Shown here: piece by piece, positions 1 to 9,505 of the stretch
Numbering within the stretch: position 1 is the stretch's first letter
How the letters are laid out: each line of letters begins with the position of its first letter
DNA from: Pontibacter oryzae
GTDB taxonomy: Bacteria; Bacteroidota; Bacteroidia; Cytophagales; Hymenobacteraceae
Direction of reading: 5' to 3'
Assembly (NCBI RefSeq): GCF_003576375.1
Contig: NZ_QWGE01000007.1
Coordinates: 121,419-185,418 of the forward strand
DNA: 64,000 nucleotides
Notes under the pieces: generated by a model
The model's input: only the letters and a program-made list of their open reading frames with translations
What the model was told of the DNA's origin: nothing
The model's database searches: none
Program-made: the position numbers and the translations under genes

Positions 1-85
1 TATACACCCAAATACGGTGGCTAAACGGAATCGGACTAACGAATATACTATATATGAATTTTATAATGCTTCTGACAAGCAAAAC

Positions 86-913
86 CTACCCCAACACCAA
101 TTCTTCCAGCAGCGCTTCCATCTCGCGCTGAACCATGAAGGCAGCTTCGCGGGCGCGTTCGGCAAAGTCGTAGCCAGAGGAGGCGTAAATAATGGCGCGG
201 GCAGAGTTTACCAGCAGGCCGCACTGGCGGTTCATGCCATTGCGCGAAATCTCTTCCAGGCTGCCGCCTTGGGCACCCACACCCGGCACCAGCAGGAAGC
301 TGTCCGGTGCTATCCGGCGCACGCGCTGCACATAATCGGCCTGGGTGGCACCCACTACATACATCATGTTATCGGCTGTGCCCCACTCCTTGCTTGTTCG
401 CAGCACTTGCTCAAACAGGTACTCCTCATTGCCATCCTCCAGGCGCAACATCTGAAAATCCTGGCTGCCGGCATTGGAGGTAAGGGCCAAAAGTATAACC
501 CACTTGCCATCCTGCTTCAGGAACGGCTTCACTGAGTCGGCGCCCATGTATGGGGCAACAGTGATCGAGTCGAAATCCATGTTTTCGAAGAAGGCGCGCG
601 CATACAGCTCCGAGGTGTTCCCGATATCGCCGCGCTTGGCATCCGCAATCGTAAAGATCTCCTTCGGGATAATATCCAGTGTACGCTGCAGACTTACCCA
701 ACCTTGCGGCCCCTGCGCCTCATAAAAAGCGATGTTCGGCTTATAAGCCACACACAAATCGGCGGTTGCCTCAATTATCTGGCGGTTAAACTCGAAAACC
801 GGATCTTCAAACTCCAGCAGGTGCTGCGGCAATTTCTGGGGGTCCGTATCGAGGCCGATGCATAAGTATGATTTTTTCTTCAGGATCTGCTCAAAAAGCT
901 GCTCTCTTGTCAT
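86..913 (-). CDS. pyrF: Orotidine 5'-phosphate decarboxylase
   Basis: This enzyme makes UMP from OMP in the last step of de novo pyrimidine synthesis in the cytoplasm. The 275-residue protein has the length of the group-2 PyrF subfamily. The active-site signature [10 protein letters not shown] lies at residues 91-100. GLDTD at 20-24 and YKPN near 57-60 supply the other phosphate and substrate contacts expected of the TIM barrel. The start is the ATG at 911-913, about 25 bases below a TAnnTTTG-type promoter box. It is separated from the upstream lolA/ftsK genes by a terminator, so it is probably transcribed alone. A second pyrimidine gene, pyrD, lies 3.5 kb upstream on the same strand. Confidence 0.95.
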   Translation of the reverse strand: MTREQLFEQILKKKSYLCIGLDTDPQKLPQHLLEFEDPVFEFNRQIIEATADLCVAYKPNIAFYEAQGPQGWVSLQRTLDIIPKEIFTIADAKRGDIGNTSELYARAFFENMDFDSITVAPYMGADSVKPFLKQDGKWVILLALTSNAGSQDFQMLRLEDGNEEYLFEQVLRTSKEWGTADNMMYVVGATQADYVQRVRRIAPDSFLLVPGVGAQGGSLEEISRNGMNRQCGLLVNSARAIIYASSGYDFAERAREAAFMVQREMEALLEELVLG

Positions 914-937
914 GGCTTGCGGGCTGTTTGGTTTCTA

Positions 938-945
938 CAAAAGTA
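938..945 (-). promoter_or_regulatory. -7 box for pyrF
   Basis: On the minus strand this reads TACTTTTG, matching the Bacteroidota -7 consensus TAnnTTTG. It lies 25 bases before the pyrF start codon. No clear -33 TTTG was found. It overlaps a copy of the AAGTATR word. Confidence 0.5.
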
Positions 946-1019
946 TGAATTTGGCGCACAGCCGGAAACTTTAGCAGTCTATTTTACGGGATGCATACTT
1001 TAACATGGGCCTATAACAG

Positions 1020-1049
1020 AAAAGGCTGCCCCACACGGAGCAGCCTTTT
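1020..1049 (-). terminator. Terminator after lolA
   Basis: A perfect 10-bp stem (AAAAGGCTGC / GCAGCCTTTT) with a 10-nt loop lies 20 bases past the lolA stop on the minus strand, followed by a T-rich stretch. Confidence 0.85.
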
Positions 1050-1068
1050 CTATATCATAAAGGTTGTG

Positions 1069-1713
1069 TTATCTTAAATCAACCACGGTAACGCCTTTAT
1101 ACTTGGCCTTGTTAAAGGTAAAGGCATCCGTAGCAAGCGTTGGGTTTGCCTGAAAGTTATTGATGGTGTAGCTGTACTGGTTTCCGTTGTTTCGGAACAT
1201 CTTCCAGCTTTTCAAGGTCTTGTCTTTCTGGCTGATGTACAGGCGTACTTTGTAGATCGGGTTTTTACGGTCCTCCGGAGAAAGCTCGATTACGTCGTGC
1301 TTCACGCCGCCCAGGGTTTCTGTGCCCGCATACGCATACTTGTAGCCTTTCTTATACATGTCGAAGATTTTGCTCGGTGCCATGGCCTCTGCCTCTTCGT
1401 CGGCTTCGGTAATAGTTACCTCGTTGGCATCCTTCAGAAAAGTGTACATGTTCTTGCCATCGCTGATGATCTCCTGGCCGCTTACGCCCAATCTATACTT
1501 GTCGCCGCTCACGGTAATGTTGCCGTTCATGGTTTCCTTTACTTTAGCGGAAGGGTTTTCCAGGGTTTGCGCAAAATCAGCTTTAAAGGCTTTCATGCTT
1601 CTATACTTCTGGCTCATGGCGTTCAGTATTTTTGAGGCCTGAGGATCCTGCTGCGCATTCGCCACAGATACAAACATCAGCATAACCAGCAGTAGAGATA
1701 GTAAATTTTTCAT
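1069..1713 (-). CDS. lolA: LolA-like outer-membrane lipoprotein carrier
   Basis: This is a periplasmic chaperone of the LolA family, which carries lipoproteins from the inner to the outer membrane. It has a signal peptide (MKNLLSLLLVMLMFVSVANA) followed by a mature domain of about 194 residues whose pattern (QKYRSMKAFKADFAQTL early, then repeated beta strands) fits the LolA half-barrel. An in-frame ATG at 1737 lies 8 codons upstream, 1 base past the ftsK stop. The internal ATG at 1713 is preferred because the signal peptide begins there. The ftsK-lolA order is also found in many other bacteria, including E. coli. Assignment to LolA proper and not a LolA-fold paralogue is inferred. Confidence 0.82.
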   Translation of the reverse strand: MKNLLSLLLVMLMFVSVANAQQDPQASKILNAMSQKYRSMKAFKADFAQTLENPSAKVKETMNGNITVSGDKYRLGVSGQEIISDGKNMYTFLKDANEVTITEADEEAEAMAPSKIFDMYKKGYKYAYAGTETLGGVKHDVIELSPEDRKNPIYKVRLYISQKDKTLKSWKMFRNNGNQYSYTINNFQANPTLATDAFTFNKAKYKGVTVVDLR

Positions 1714-1738
1714 GTCGTAAGTAAGTCGTTTAAACATT

Positions 1739-4375
1739 CTACCCGAGGGTATTCAATAACTGTTCCAAACTGTATTCGTCCGGAATTAAAACTTCGCGCG
1801 CCTTGCTTCCTTCAAACGGCCCAACAATGCCCGCCGACTCCAACTGGTCTATCAGGCGGCCTGCGCGGTTATAGCCCAGCTTCAGGCGGCGCTGCAGCAG
1901 CGAGGTGCTTCCCTGCTGGTGCTGCACAATAACACGGGCGGCTTCCTCGAACAGGGCATCGCGGTTACTGGCGTCAAAGTCGGCTCTATCGTTTCCGCCT
2001 TCATCGCCCACAAACTCCGGCAACAGGTAGGCATCGCTGTAACCTTGCTGTTCGCCAATGTGCTCGCAGATCCTGTCTACCTCCGGGGTATCCACAAAGG
2101 CACACTGAATACGGATCATGTCTGAGCCAATGGAGAAGAGCATATCACCCTGGCCAATTAACTGGTCGGCGCCACCGGCATCCAGAATGGTGCGCGAGTC
2201 GATTTTAGATGTTACTTTAAAGGAGATACGCGCCGGGAAGTTTGCTTTGATAATACCCGTGATTACGTTTACCGATGGGCGCTGCGTGGCTACTACCAGG
2301 TGTATACCAATGGCCCGGGCCAGCTGTGCCAAACGCGCAATCGGGGTTTCCACCTCTTTACCGGCGGTCATCATCAGGTCGGCGAGCTCATCTATAACTA
2401 GCACAATGTATGGCATAAAGCGGTGGCCCTTCTGCGGGTTCAGCTTGCGCTCCACAAATTTGCGGTTATACTCTTTTAGGTTACGGCAGCCGGCATCTTT
2501 TAGCAGGTCGTAGCGCATATCCATTTCCATACAGAGCGAGTTCAGCGTGTTCACTACCTTTTTGGTATCAGTAATGATGGCTTCCTCGCTATCCGGCAGC
2601 TTGGCCAGGAAGTGGCGCTCAATCTTGTTGAACAGCGATAGTTCCACCTTCTTCGGGTCTACGAGCACAAACTTGAGCTGCGAGGGGTGGCGCTTGTACA
2701 GCAAAGAGGTAAGTATGGTATTTAAGCCAACGGATTTACCCTGCCCCGTGGCACCCGCCATGAGCAAGTGCGGCATTTTGGCAAGGTCCGTCACAAATAC
2801 CTCATTGGTGATGGTTTTACCAAAAGCGATCGGCAGATCCATATCGCTCTTCATAAACTTCTCCGTGGAAAGTATGGATTTGATAGATACCATCTCCTTT
2901 TTGGTGTTCGGCACCTCAATACCGATCGTACCCTTACCCGGAATCGGGGCAATAATACGGATACCCAGGGCGGCAAGGCTCAGGGCAATGTCATCTTCCA
3001 GGTTTTTGATCTTGGAGATACGCACCCCGGCGTCCGGCACGATCTCGTAGAGCGTTACGGTTGGGCCGATGGTGGCTTTAATGCTGGCTATGCTTATGTT
3101 GTAATGACCAAGCGTTTCAACAATCTTATCCTTGTTGGCCTCTAGCTCTTCCTTGCTTACCTGAATTTTATTAACGCCATAGTCCGTCAGCAGGTCGATG
3201 TGCGGGTATTGGTAGCGAGCCAAGTCCAGGGTCGGGTCATAGTTTTCCATGTTCCCGATGGCAGTTTCCTCCTCCGGCACTTCCTCAATTTGCAGCGCCA
3301 TTTCCGGCTCCTCGTCTTCGTCATCTGCCATGGCATCATCCAGAAGCGTATCTTCCGGCAGGTCGATATCCAGTTCCAGGGCAGGTATGGCAGGTTTTTC
3401 GGGCGCGGCAGGCGGTTCAGGATTTCGCTCCTGCTGCTGCAGGGCACTTAACTCCATTTCCAGGGCGCGGTTTATTTCTTCATCGTCGTTATCATCAAAC
3501 GGCACCTCCTCTTCGTCGTCTTCATCATACTCCAGCGAGGCCGTTGGGTCTGCGTTGTGGTTTACGCTGTTGGCCTTTGAGCCCAGCACATCGCCCAGGC
3601 TTTCGGCATAGTTTCTTTCAGGGGCGGCATCGGCATCCGGGCCTATTACGGCAGGCTTGGCAGTGCCCCAGTTTATACTTGTCACGTTAAAGAAGCTCAC
3701 CACAAATATCAGCAGCAGGAAGCCCAGCAGCAGCCAAGAACCCCAACCAATCAGGCTGTTTAGCCAAATGGCTGTTTCCACGCCAATGGCTCCGCCCAGA
3801 AAGCCAAGCCGGCCAATGGTATCAGAAGAGAAAACGATGTAGCCCATGGTCAGACTCAGCCAAAGCATACTAAAGCTGCAAAGCCCCAGCACATAGCTTA
3901 GCGACACGTTGACGCGCTTAAACACGATTTTACTGCCTGTAAAGAACAGCACAGGTATAAGGAAAAAGGCTCCGATACCTACCAGGTCGCTAATGAAAAA
4001 GTGCGATAGCCAGGCTCCAAACAACCCCAGCCAGTTCTCTGCTTCCTGCCCCGACTCTTTCAGGCCGGTGCCGCTTACAGTTTCCACCACGCTCTGGTCC
4101 GCGTTGCCTGTAAACAGGTAGGAAACAAAGGCGATCGTCAGGAAAAAGGAAAACAGCAGGAACGTGAAGCCCACCGTGAGTTTAAAACGGCGGTCCTGCA
4201 AAAAACCGATTTGTAGATTTATTTTAGGTGTGGGAATCCGGAAGGACCATTTTTTCTTAGCTTTCTTCGGCTTCTCCCCTTTTGGCATATTTGCCTTGCG
4301 CGGCTCATTCTTACCACGCACCTCATTCTTCCGCCCTGCTTGCAGCGTGTCGTCTCTGTAAGTGTTCTTGGCCAT
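1739..4375 (-). CDS. ftsK: DNA translocase FtsK/SpoIIIE
   Basis: This is a septum-anchored motor that pumps chromosome ends and supports XerCD dimer resolution. The 878 residues show a basic N-terminus, four to five membrane segments (about 67-90, 130-150, 160-182, 205-232), an acidic linker (280-375), and a RecA-like motor with Walker A GATGQGKSVG at 541-550 and Walker B VIDELAD near 660. A winged-helix gamma domain (SLLQRRLKLGYNRAGRLIDQ) occupies about the last 65 residues. The linker is rich in Asp and Glu, unlike the Pro/Gln-rich E. coli linker. The partner recombinase gene xerD is 3.5 kb away. It is followed at once by lolA, probably co-transcribed. Confidence 0.96.
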   Translation of the reverse strand: MAKNTYRDDTLQAGRKNEVRGKNEPRKANMPKGEKPKKAKKKWSFRIPTPKINLQIGFLQDRRFKLTVGFTFLLFSFFLTIAFVSYLFTGNADQSVVETVSGTGLKESGQEAENWLGLFGAWLSHFFISDLVGIGAFFLIPVLFFTGSKIVFKRVNVSLSYVLGLCSFSMLWLSLTMGYIVFSSDTIGRLGFLGGAIGVETAIWLNSLIGWGSWLLLGFLLLIFVVSFFNVTSINWGTAKPAVIGPDADAAPERNYAESLGDVLGSKANSVNHNADPTASLEYDEDDEEEVPFDDNDDEEINRALEMELSALQQQERNPEPPAAPEKPAIPALELDIDLPEDTLLDDAMADDEDEEPEMALQIEEVPEEETAIGNMENYDPTLDLARYQYPHIDLLTDYGVNKIQVSKEELEANKDKIVETLGHYNISIASIKATIGPTVTLYEIVPDAGVRISKIKNLEDDIALSLAALGIRIIAPIPGKGTIGIEVPNTKKEMVSIKSILSTEKFMKSDMDLPIAFGKTITNEVFVTDLAKMPHLLMAGATGQGKSVGLNTILTSLLYKRHPSQLKFVLVDPKKVELSLFNKIERHFLAKLPDSEEAIITDTKKVVNTLNSLCMEMDMRYDLLKDAGCRNLKEYNRKFVERKLNPQKGHRFMPYIVLVIDELADLMMTAGKEVETPIARLAQLARAIGIHLVVATQRPSVNVITGIIKANFPARISFKVTSKIDSRTILDAGGADQLIGQGDMLFSIGSDMIRIQCAFVDTPEVDRICEHIGEQQGYSDAYLLPEFVGDEGGNDRADFDASNRDALFEEAARVIVQHQQGSTSLLQRRLKLGYNRAGRLIDQLESAGIVGPFEGSKAREVLIPDEYSLEQLLNTLG

Positions 4376-4398
4376 ACCCTCAGCTCTAGTTAAGATTT

Positions 4399-4406
4399 CA
4401 AATTTA
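4399..4406 (-). promoter_or_regulatory. -7 box for ftsK
   Basis: On the minus strand this is TAAATTTG, a TAnnTTTG match 23 bases before the ftsK start. No -33 element is evident. Confidence 0.4.
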
Positions 4407-4451
4407 CACTTTTTCGTGGCAATGCCTTGTGCGTCCGGTGTGTAATCTGCA

Positions 4452-5483
4452 TTATCTGGAGCGTAATTTTTTATTGATCTGCGTAATCAGCGAGGGGCCC
4501 TCGTAGATAAAGCCCGTGTAGAGTTGCACCAGATCCGCGCCTGCCTGAATTTTTTCCACGGCATCGTCTGCTGTCATTATACCTCCAACCCCGATCAGGC
4601 GTATTTCGGGCGGCAAAAAGGTGCGCAAGTGCCGTATTATCTGCGTAGATGGCGTAGTGAGTGGTTTGCCGCTCAAGCCCCCCATACCTATCTCCTGTAC
4701 GCGCGCTTCCGGGGTATACAGTCCTTGCCGGCTAACGGTGGTGTTGGTGCCGATAATACCGCTCAGCTTGGCCTCAATGGCAATCTCGATGATGTCGTTT
4801 AGCTGGTTCAGGTTCAGGTCCGGGGCTATTTTAAGCAGCAGCGGCTTGGGCGTTCCCATTTTCTGGTTTTCATCCTGCAAGGATACCAACAGCCTTTGCA
4901 ATGGCTCCTTGTCCTGAAGGGCGCGCAGGTCGGGCGTGTTCGGCGAGCTAACGTTCACAACGAAGTAATCTACCACGTGGAACAAGGCCCGGAAGCAGTA
5001 CAGGTAATCGCTGAGGGCCTCCTCGTTAGGCGTTACTTTGTTCTTGCCGATGTTTCCGCCTACGATGATGTTGCTTTTCCGCTTCTCCAGGCGGCGCACG
5101 GCCGCATCCACGCCTTCGTTGTTAAAGCCCATGCGGTTAATGATGGCCTGGTCCTGCGGCAAACGGAACAGGCGCGGCTTCTCGTTGCCGGCTTGCGGTT
5201 TGGGCGTTAGGGTGCCGATCTCCACAAAGCCAAAGCCAAGCTCGGCCAGCTCATCCACCAGTTTCGCATCCTTATCAAAGCCAGCGGCCAGGCCTACCGG
5301 GTTCGGAAACTTCAGGCCGAACAGCTCGCGCTCCAAACTTGGGTCCTCGACCTTGAACATACTTTCGGTTATACTTTTGGCGAAAGGCAGTTTTAGGGAA
5401 GTGCGCAGGGCATCGGTGGTGAGGTAATGTACTTTTTCGGGATCAAGCTGAAACAGCAGCGGACGGAGAAGGCTTTTATACAC
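4452..5483 (-). CDS. pyrD: Dihydroorotate dehydrogenase (quinone), class 2
   Basis: This is a membrane-associated flavoenzyme that oxidises dihydroorotate to orotate with quinone as acceptor, in pyrimidine synthesis. The N-terminal amphipathic segment ([20 protein letters not shown]) is typical of class 2 enzymes. The FMN site AAGFDKD is at 66-72, NRMGFNN at 116-122, and the catalytic-serine motif [11 protein letters not shown] at 177-187. The length of 343 residues is normal. It stands alone between ftsK and the VIT1-type gene, with its own -7 box upstream. Confidence 0.95.
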   Translation of the reverse strand: MYKSLLRPLLFQLDPEKVHYLTTDALRTSLKLPFAKSITESMFKVEDPSLERELFGLKFPNPVGLAAGFDKDAKLVDELAELGFGFVEIGTLTPKPQAGNEKPRLFRLPQDQAIINRMGFNNEGVDAAVRRLEKRKSNIIVGGNIGKNKVTPNEEALSDYLYCFRALFHVVDYFVVNVSSPNTPDLRALQDKEPLQRLLVSLQDENQKMGTPKPLLLKIAPDLNLNQLNDIIEIAIEAKLSGIIGTNTTVSRQGLYTPEARVQEIGMGGLSGKPLTTPSTQIIRHLRTFLPPEIRLIGVGGIMTADDAVEKIQAGADLVQLYTGFIYEGPSLITQINKKLRSR

Positions 5484-5514
5484 GGCAGCTAATTTTGAGT
5501 TTGGTTGCAGTTTA

Positions 5515-5522
5515 CAAATATA
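5515..5522 (-). promoter_or_regulatory. -7 box for pyrD
   Basis: TATATTTG on the minus strand matches TAnnTTTG, 31 bases before the pyrD start. Single-box evidence only. Confidence 0.4.
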
Positions 5523-5669
5523 AGGTCTGAAACTTAGGATTGCAGGCCGAAAGATGTAAATAACTCAGCTTACCAGAGATAAAGCACTTTTATACTAAGG
5601 TTGCCACAATGCTGAAAGTATAAATCCCGGGTTGATGCCTTAAGTATAAAGCTGATAAAGCAGCACTGG

Positions 5670-6386
5670 TTAAAACAGGTTCTCCAGCACAGCGCCCACA
5701 TAATAGGCAAGTATAGCAGCCACGCCACCTAAGACCAGCGTTTCGGCAATGCCCTGAAGTATGTTTTTGCCGGTTACCGTACTTTTCAGCACCCCAATTA
5801 TACTTAGCGCAAGCCCTGTAAGTATACAGGCATAAAGAAATAAGCGCTCGGTGCTTGTGTCGAAAAGCAGGGCGAAAACATAGGCGGCCAAAGGTATAAA
5901 GCCAATCATTAGGAAGGAGAAAAAAGTCATGCCTGCTGTTTGGTAAGGCGATTTATGGTCGCGGGTCATGTCCAGTTCCTCCTTCATCATGGTGTCCACC
6001 CACACATCCTTATCAGCAGTGATCACGGAAACCACCTGCTCCAGCAGTTCGCCTGTAAAGCCTTTCTGGCGGTAAATCTCCCGCACCTCTTCCACCTCCG
6101 TATCTCTTTTGTTCTCGATCTCCCAGTATTCGGTTGCCTTGTGCTTGTCGTAATCGTCCACACTGGCTTTGGTTGAAAAGTAGTTACCCACCGACATCGA
6201 GAAGCCGTCTGCTATCAGGTTAGCGAAGCCAAGTATGATCACCACCGGTATATCCAGGTCAGCGCCTGTGGCACCGGCCACCACGGCAAAGGTGGTAATT
6301 GCCCCATCGATGCCACCATACACGAACTCGGGCAAAAACGCGATGTTGATGCCAAGCAACCGACCTGTTCTGTGCGCCTCATCCAT
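5670..6386 (-). CDS. VIT1/CCC1 family membrane transporter
   Basis: This protein resembles the VIT1/CCC1 family of iron/manganese transporters. The N-terminal half carries the conserved stretch YGGIDGAITTFAVVAGA (about 23-39) and a second helix FANLIADGFSMSVGNYFSTK (about 54-73). A charged cytoplasmic domain (about 75-140) follows, corresponding to the metal-binding domain of VIT1. The remaining helices run from about 150 to 236. The 238-residue length is normal. Export of Fe or Mn from the cytoplasm is inferred from the family. It is monocistronic by spacing. Confidence 0.85.
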   Translation of the reverse strand: MDEAHRTGRLLGINIAFLPEFVYGGIDGAITTFAVVAGATGADLDIPVVIILGFANLIADGFSMSVGNYFSTKASVDDYDKHKATEYWEIENKRDTEVEEVREIYRQKGFTGELLEQVVSVITADKDVWVDTMMKEELDMTRDHKSPYQTAGMTFFSFLMIGFIPLAAYVFALLFDTSTERLFLYACILTGLALSIIGVLKSTVTGKNILQGIAETLVLGGVAAILAYYVGAVLENLF

Positions 6387-6504
6387 CTAGTTGAGCTTTA
6401 AAGGTTTGCCTTAGTAAGATACAAAACTTTGACTTAATTGCTGGGGGTGTGGCATACCTGACCTCATACTTTTGCCAGAACAGATTTCAAAAGTATAAAT
6501 AGCG

Positions 6505-6512
6505 TACCTTTG
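6505..6512 (+). promoter_or_regulatory. -7 box for the DEAD-box helicase gene
   Basis: TACCTTTG matches the TAnnTTTG consensus exactly and lies 54 bases before the helicase ATG. The same TACCTTTG spelling recurs before aroQ, rpsT and the first MbnH-like gene. Confidence 0.6.
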
Positions 6513-6566
6513 CAGCGTGCCAATGCTTAGGTTGGCTGTACATTTTATACTTTATCCCCGGAACCC

Positions 6567-7709
6567 ATGTCGTTTTCCAAGCTTGGCTTATCAGCGCCGT
6601 TACTTAAAAATATCGAAGCCCAGAAGTATGAGCAACCTTATGCCATTCAGCAGCAGGCCATTCCGGCTATTTTGCAGGGCAAGGATGTGCTGGGCATTGC
6701 GCAGACCGGCTCGGGCAAAACGGCCAGCTTTGCTTTACCCATACTGGAGAAGCTGCAGCGCACCGAAATTGCCGGCAACCGTTTTGTGAAAACGCTGGTG
6801 CTGGTGCCAACCCGCGAGCTGGCCATGCAGGTTAACGAGGTGTTCAGAACCTTTAGTGCAGGTTTATCCCGACGTGTTAAAACAGTAGCCGTGTATGGCG
6901 GGGTATCCATAAACCCGCAGATGATGCAGCTGCACGGCACCGATGTGCTGGTTGCCACGCCCGGCCGTTTGCTGGACTTGGTAAGGTTGAAGGCGGTGCA
7001 CCTGGCGCAGGTGGAGCTGCTGGTGCTGGATGAAGCAGACAAAATGCTGAACCTGGGCTTTAAGGATGAAATGGATGAGATTTTCGGGCTATTGCCTGCC
7101 AAGCGCCAGAACATACTTTTCTCGGCCACGTTGGGCGAGGGCGTGCAAAACATCAACGATACGATGCTGCACAACCCGCTCACCATCAAAATCGAATCGG
7201 AAAGTATAAGCCCAGAGCAGATCGAGCAAATTGCTTACCGCCTAACACCCGAGAAGAAAGGCCCATTTTTACGCTACTTACTTAAGCAGGGCGATCTGCA
7301 GCAGGTGCTGGTGTTTGTGTCGGCTACCCGCACCGCCGATAACCTGGTAGATAAGCTCACCAAAAACGGCATTGAGGCAGCAGCCATGCACAGCAAGAAA
7401 AGCCAGGGCGCGCGCACCGATGCACTCCAAAAGTTTAAAACAGGCAAACTGCGCATATTAGTTGCCACAGACCTTGCCTCGCGCGGTATCGACATACAGT
7501 TGCTGCCTTATGTCATCAATTACGACCTGCCCCGCTCGCCGAAAGATTACGTGCACCGCATTGGCCGCACCGGGCGCGCAGGAGCCGCTGGCCAGGCTAT
7601 TTCCCTGATCTGCCCCGATGACGAACATCACTTCAAGATCATCCAGAAAAAAATGGGCAAGCAGGTCGAGATCCTCGAAACTGAGAATATTGATTTGAAA
7701 GGATTTTAA
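6567..7709 (+). CDS. DEAD-box ATP-dependent RNA helicase (RhlE-like)
   Basis: This is an RNA-unwinding ATPase likely to act in ribosome assembly or RNA turnover. It has a Q motif (PYAIQQQAIP, 24-33), motif I AQTGSGKT (45-52), PTREL (81-85), DEAD (155-158), SAT (186-188), and C-terminal motifs including TDLASRGID and HRIGRTGRAG. At 380 residues it ends shortly after the second RecA domain, without the basic tail seen in many RhlE proteins. It converges with xerD. Subfamily assignment is by resemblance only. Confidence 0.93.
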   Translation: MSFSKLGLSAPLLKNIEAQKYEQPYAIQQQAIPAILQGKDVLGIAQTGSGKTASFALPILEKLQRTEIAGNRFVKTLVLVPTRELAMQVNEVFRTFSAGLSRRVKTVAVYGGVSINPQMMQLHGTDVLVATPGRLLDLVRLKAVHLAQVELLVLDEADKMLNLGFKDEMDEIFGLLPAKRQNILFSATLGEGVQNINDTMLHNPLTIKIESESISPEQIEQIAYRLTPEKKGPFLRYLLKQGDLQQVLVFVSATRTADNLVDKLTKNGIEAAAMHSKKSQGARTDALQKFKTGKLRILVATDLASRGIDIQLLPYVINYDLPRSPKDYVHRIGRTGRAGAAGQAISLICPDDEHHFKIIQKKMGKQVEILETENIDLKGF

Positions 7710-7785
7710 GTCCGGGAATTTCTTAGCCTTAAGCCGCCTGTTACTCCGGTTTTAGTGAAGGCGATACATTGGTATTTATACTTGC

Positions 7786-7831
7786 GCCAGTTGAAAACTG
7801 GCCTCATGGTGAGCCACAAGTTGAAAACTTG
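7786..7831. repeat. Pair of REP-like hairpins
   Basis: Two small palindromes share the core AGTTGAAAACT: GCCAGTT-GAA-AACTGGC at 7786-7802 and CAAGTT-GAA-AACTTG at 7817-7831. They lie in the spacer between the convergent helicase and xerD genes. There is no T-run, so a terminator role is doubtful. Paired short hairpins of this shape resemble REP elements. Related hairpins occur near 15.2 kb and 44.6 kb. Confidence 0.6.
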
Positions 7832-7862
7832 CGGCATGTATGGCATGTGTGGGTGTGTATGA

Positions 7863-8762
7863 TTAACTTCTTGGGTGAAAATCCTTGATGACTTGTTTCA
7901 GGTAATCGCGGTCGAGGTGGGTATAGATCTCGGTGGTGGTGATAGACTCGTGGCCTAGCATTTCCTGCACGGCACGCAAATCGGCGCCGCCTTCTATCAG
8001 GTGCGTGGCAAAAGAGTGCCTAAACGTATGTGGGCTCACGGTTTTCTGGATGCCTGCCTTTAAAGCCAACTCTTTTATAATTGTAAAAACCATAACCCGC
8101 GACATCTTAGCGCCCCGGCGGTTCAGGAAAAGTATATCCTCGTGGCCTTTCTTGATGTTGAGGTGGCAACGGATGCCTTCGCGGTACAACTTGATATGCT
8201 TGAGGGCATCGCGGCCAATGGGCACCAAACGCTCTTTCTCACCTTTACCGGCTATTTTCAGGAAACCTGCATCTTCGTAAAGGTTGCTGATACGCAGGTC
8301 CAGCAGCTCGGAAACACGCAGGCCAGAACTATACAGCGTTTCCAGCATGGCGCGATTGCGGGTACCTTCAGGTGTAGACAGGTCGATGGCCGCAAGCAGC
8401 TCTTCAATCTCATGAAAGGCCAGCGTATCGGGCAGTTTCCGGTCCAGCTTTGGCGCTTCGATGGTATCGGTCGGGTCGGTCTGCATCATGTCCTCCATAA
8501 TCAGGAACTTGTAGAATGCCCGGATGCCAGAAAGCGTGCGTGCCTGCGAGTGTGCCGTCATGCCCAGTTCGTGTACCCACTCCAGGAAATCGCGGAGGAT
8601 GGTTGGCTTCATGTCTTCGGGAGCCACTTGCAGTCCTTTGCTATCCATAAACTCTACTAGCTTGCGCACATCGCGCACATAAGCTTCCACGGAGTGCTTC
8701 GATAGCGATTTCTCCAGTTTCAGGTACTCCTCAAATTGCTTGATACAGATGCGCCAGTTCAC
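7863..8762 (-). CDS. xerD: Tyrosine recombinase XerD
   Basis: This is a site-specific recombinase that, with FtsK, resolves chromosome dimers at dif. The 299 residues comprise an N-terminal SAM-like DNA-binding domain (1-100) and a catalytic domain. The catalytic residues are visible: R149 in SSGLRVSELL, K173 in AGKGEKER, H245 and R248 in HTFRHSFATHL, H271 in GHESITTTEIY and nucleophile Y280. It sits alone beside housekeeping genes with no phage genes nearby, which favours chromosomal Xer over a phage integrase. XerC cannot be strictly excluded. Confidence 0.9.
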   Translation of the reverse strand: MNWRICIKQFEEYLKLEKSLSKHSVEAYVRDVRKLVEFMDSKGLQVAPEDMKPTILRDFLEWVHELGMTAHSQARTLSGIRAFYKFLIMEDMMQTDPTDTIEAPKLDRKLPDTLAFHEIEELLAAIDLSTPEGTRNRAMLETLYSSGLRVSELLDLRISNLYEDAGFLKIAGKGEKERLVPIGRDALKHIKLYREGIRCHLNIKKGHEDILFLNRRGAKMSRVMVFTIIKELALKAGIQKTVSPHTFRHSFATHLIEGGADLRAVQEMLGHESITTTEIYTHLDRDYLKQVIKDFHPRS

Positions 8763-8767
8763 AGGTG

Positions 8768-8829
8768 GGAAGTTTGGAAGTTAGAACGATTTAGAGTTTA
8801 AGAGTTAAAGGGGTAAAGAGTTAGTGAGG
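8768..8829. repeat. Degenerate 8-base tandem words between xerD and aroQ
   Basis: The stretch reads as successive 8-mers such as AAGTTAGA, GAGTTTAA, GAGTTAAA and GAGTTAGT. It lies at the 5' side of xerD, between the divergent xerD and aroQ genes. GAGTTAAAG words also occur in the spacer near 10.6 kb. Confidence 0.5.
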
Positions 8830-8930
8830 TATGATTAGTCCTCATCAACTAACAACCATCAATTAACAATCAACTACTACTCCCTAGCTAACAATTAAAC
8901 AATTTTTAAACAGCAAAGATAGTTAATCCT

Positions 8931-8938
8931 TACCTTTG
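8931..8938 (+). promoter_or_regulatory. -7 box for aroQ
   Basis: TACCTTTG is an exact TAnnTTTG match 30 bases before the chosen aroQ ATG. It decides the start: a longer reading frame beginning with TTG at 8936 would start inside this box, upstream of the expected transcript start. Confidence 0.6.
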
Positions 8939-8968
8939 TATCCTTGGAAATTTGCTAAAAGCCATACT

Positions 8969-9418
8969 ATGAAAATACTCATCCTGAACGGCCCGAACCT
9001 GAACCTACTGGGCGTACGCGAGAAATCGGTGTACGGAAACCGCTCTTTCGAAGATTACTACGAGGAACTGAAAGCGGCCTTCCCGGCGCTGGAGCTGTCG
9101 TATTTTCAGTCGAACACCGAGGGCACGCTGATCGATAAGCTACATGAGGCTGGTTTTGGCGCGTATAAAGGCATCATTTTTAACGCCGGCGCCTATACCC
9201 ATACTTCCCTGGCCATCTCAGACGCGATTAAGGCCATCGACACGCCCGTGGTGGAAGTGCATATTTCCAACGTGTTTGCCCGCGATGCCATTCGCCACAA
9301 AAGTATGATGGCCCCGTTCTGCACAGGCAGCATCAGCGGTTTTGGCCTGGAAAGCTATCGCCTTGCCCTGCAGTACTTTGAGCGCCTCAAGCCAAAACAA
9401 ATCGGGTTTTCGGTATAA
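8969..9418 (+). CDS. aroQ: 3-dehydroquinate dehydratase, type II
   Basis: This enzyme catalyses the third step of the shikimate pathway, dehydrating 3-dehydroquinate. The 149-residue protein begins MKILILNGPNLNLLG, the standard type II N-terminus. Catalytic Y22 is in EKSVYGNRS, and the family motifs NAGAYTHTS and VEVHISN follow in the middle of the protein. The ATG at 8969 is chosen because family homology begins there and a promoter box lies just upstream. Confidence 0.95.
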   Translation: MKILILNGPNLNLLGVREKSVYGNRSFEDYYEELKAAFPALELSYFQSNTEGTLIDKLHEAGFGAYKGIIFNAGAYTHTSLAISDAIKAIDTPVVEVHISNVFARDAIRHKSMMAPFCTGSISGFGLESYRLALQYFERLKPKQIGFSV

Positions 9419-9505
9419 TTTCTGAAACCCATACCGTTATACCTTCGTCTGTAATAAGATTTAACCCAAAATATAGTATATTTACTATATAAAATCGATT
9501 GCCGC

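Noticed and set aside
17..535. Open frame of 172 codons opposite pyrF
   Set aside because: It lies mostly antisense to a clear pyrF gene, with no family features.
7863..8762. Phage or island integrase
   Set aside because: The tyrosine recombinase has XerD length and motifs, lies among housekeeping genes, and no att repeats or phage genes flank it.
8936..8968. TTG-started extension of aroQ
   Set aside because: It starts inside the -7 promoter box and adds residues absent from the family.
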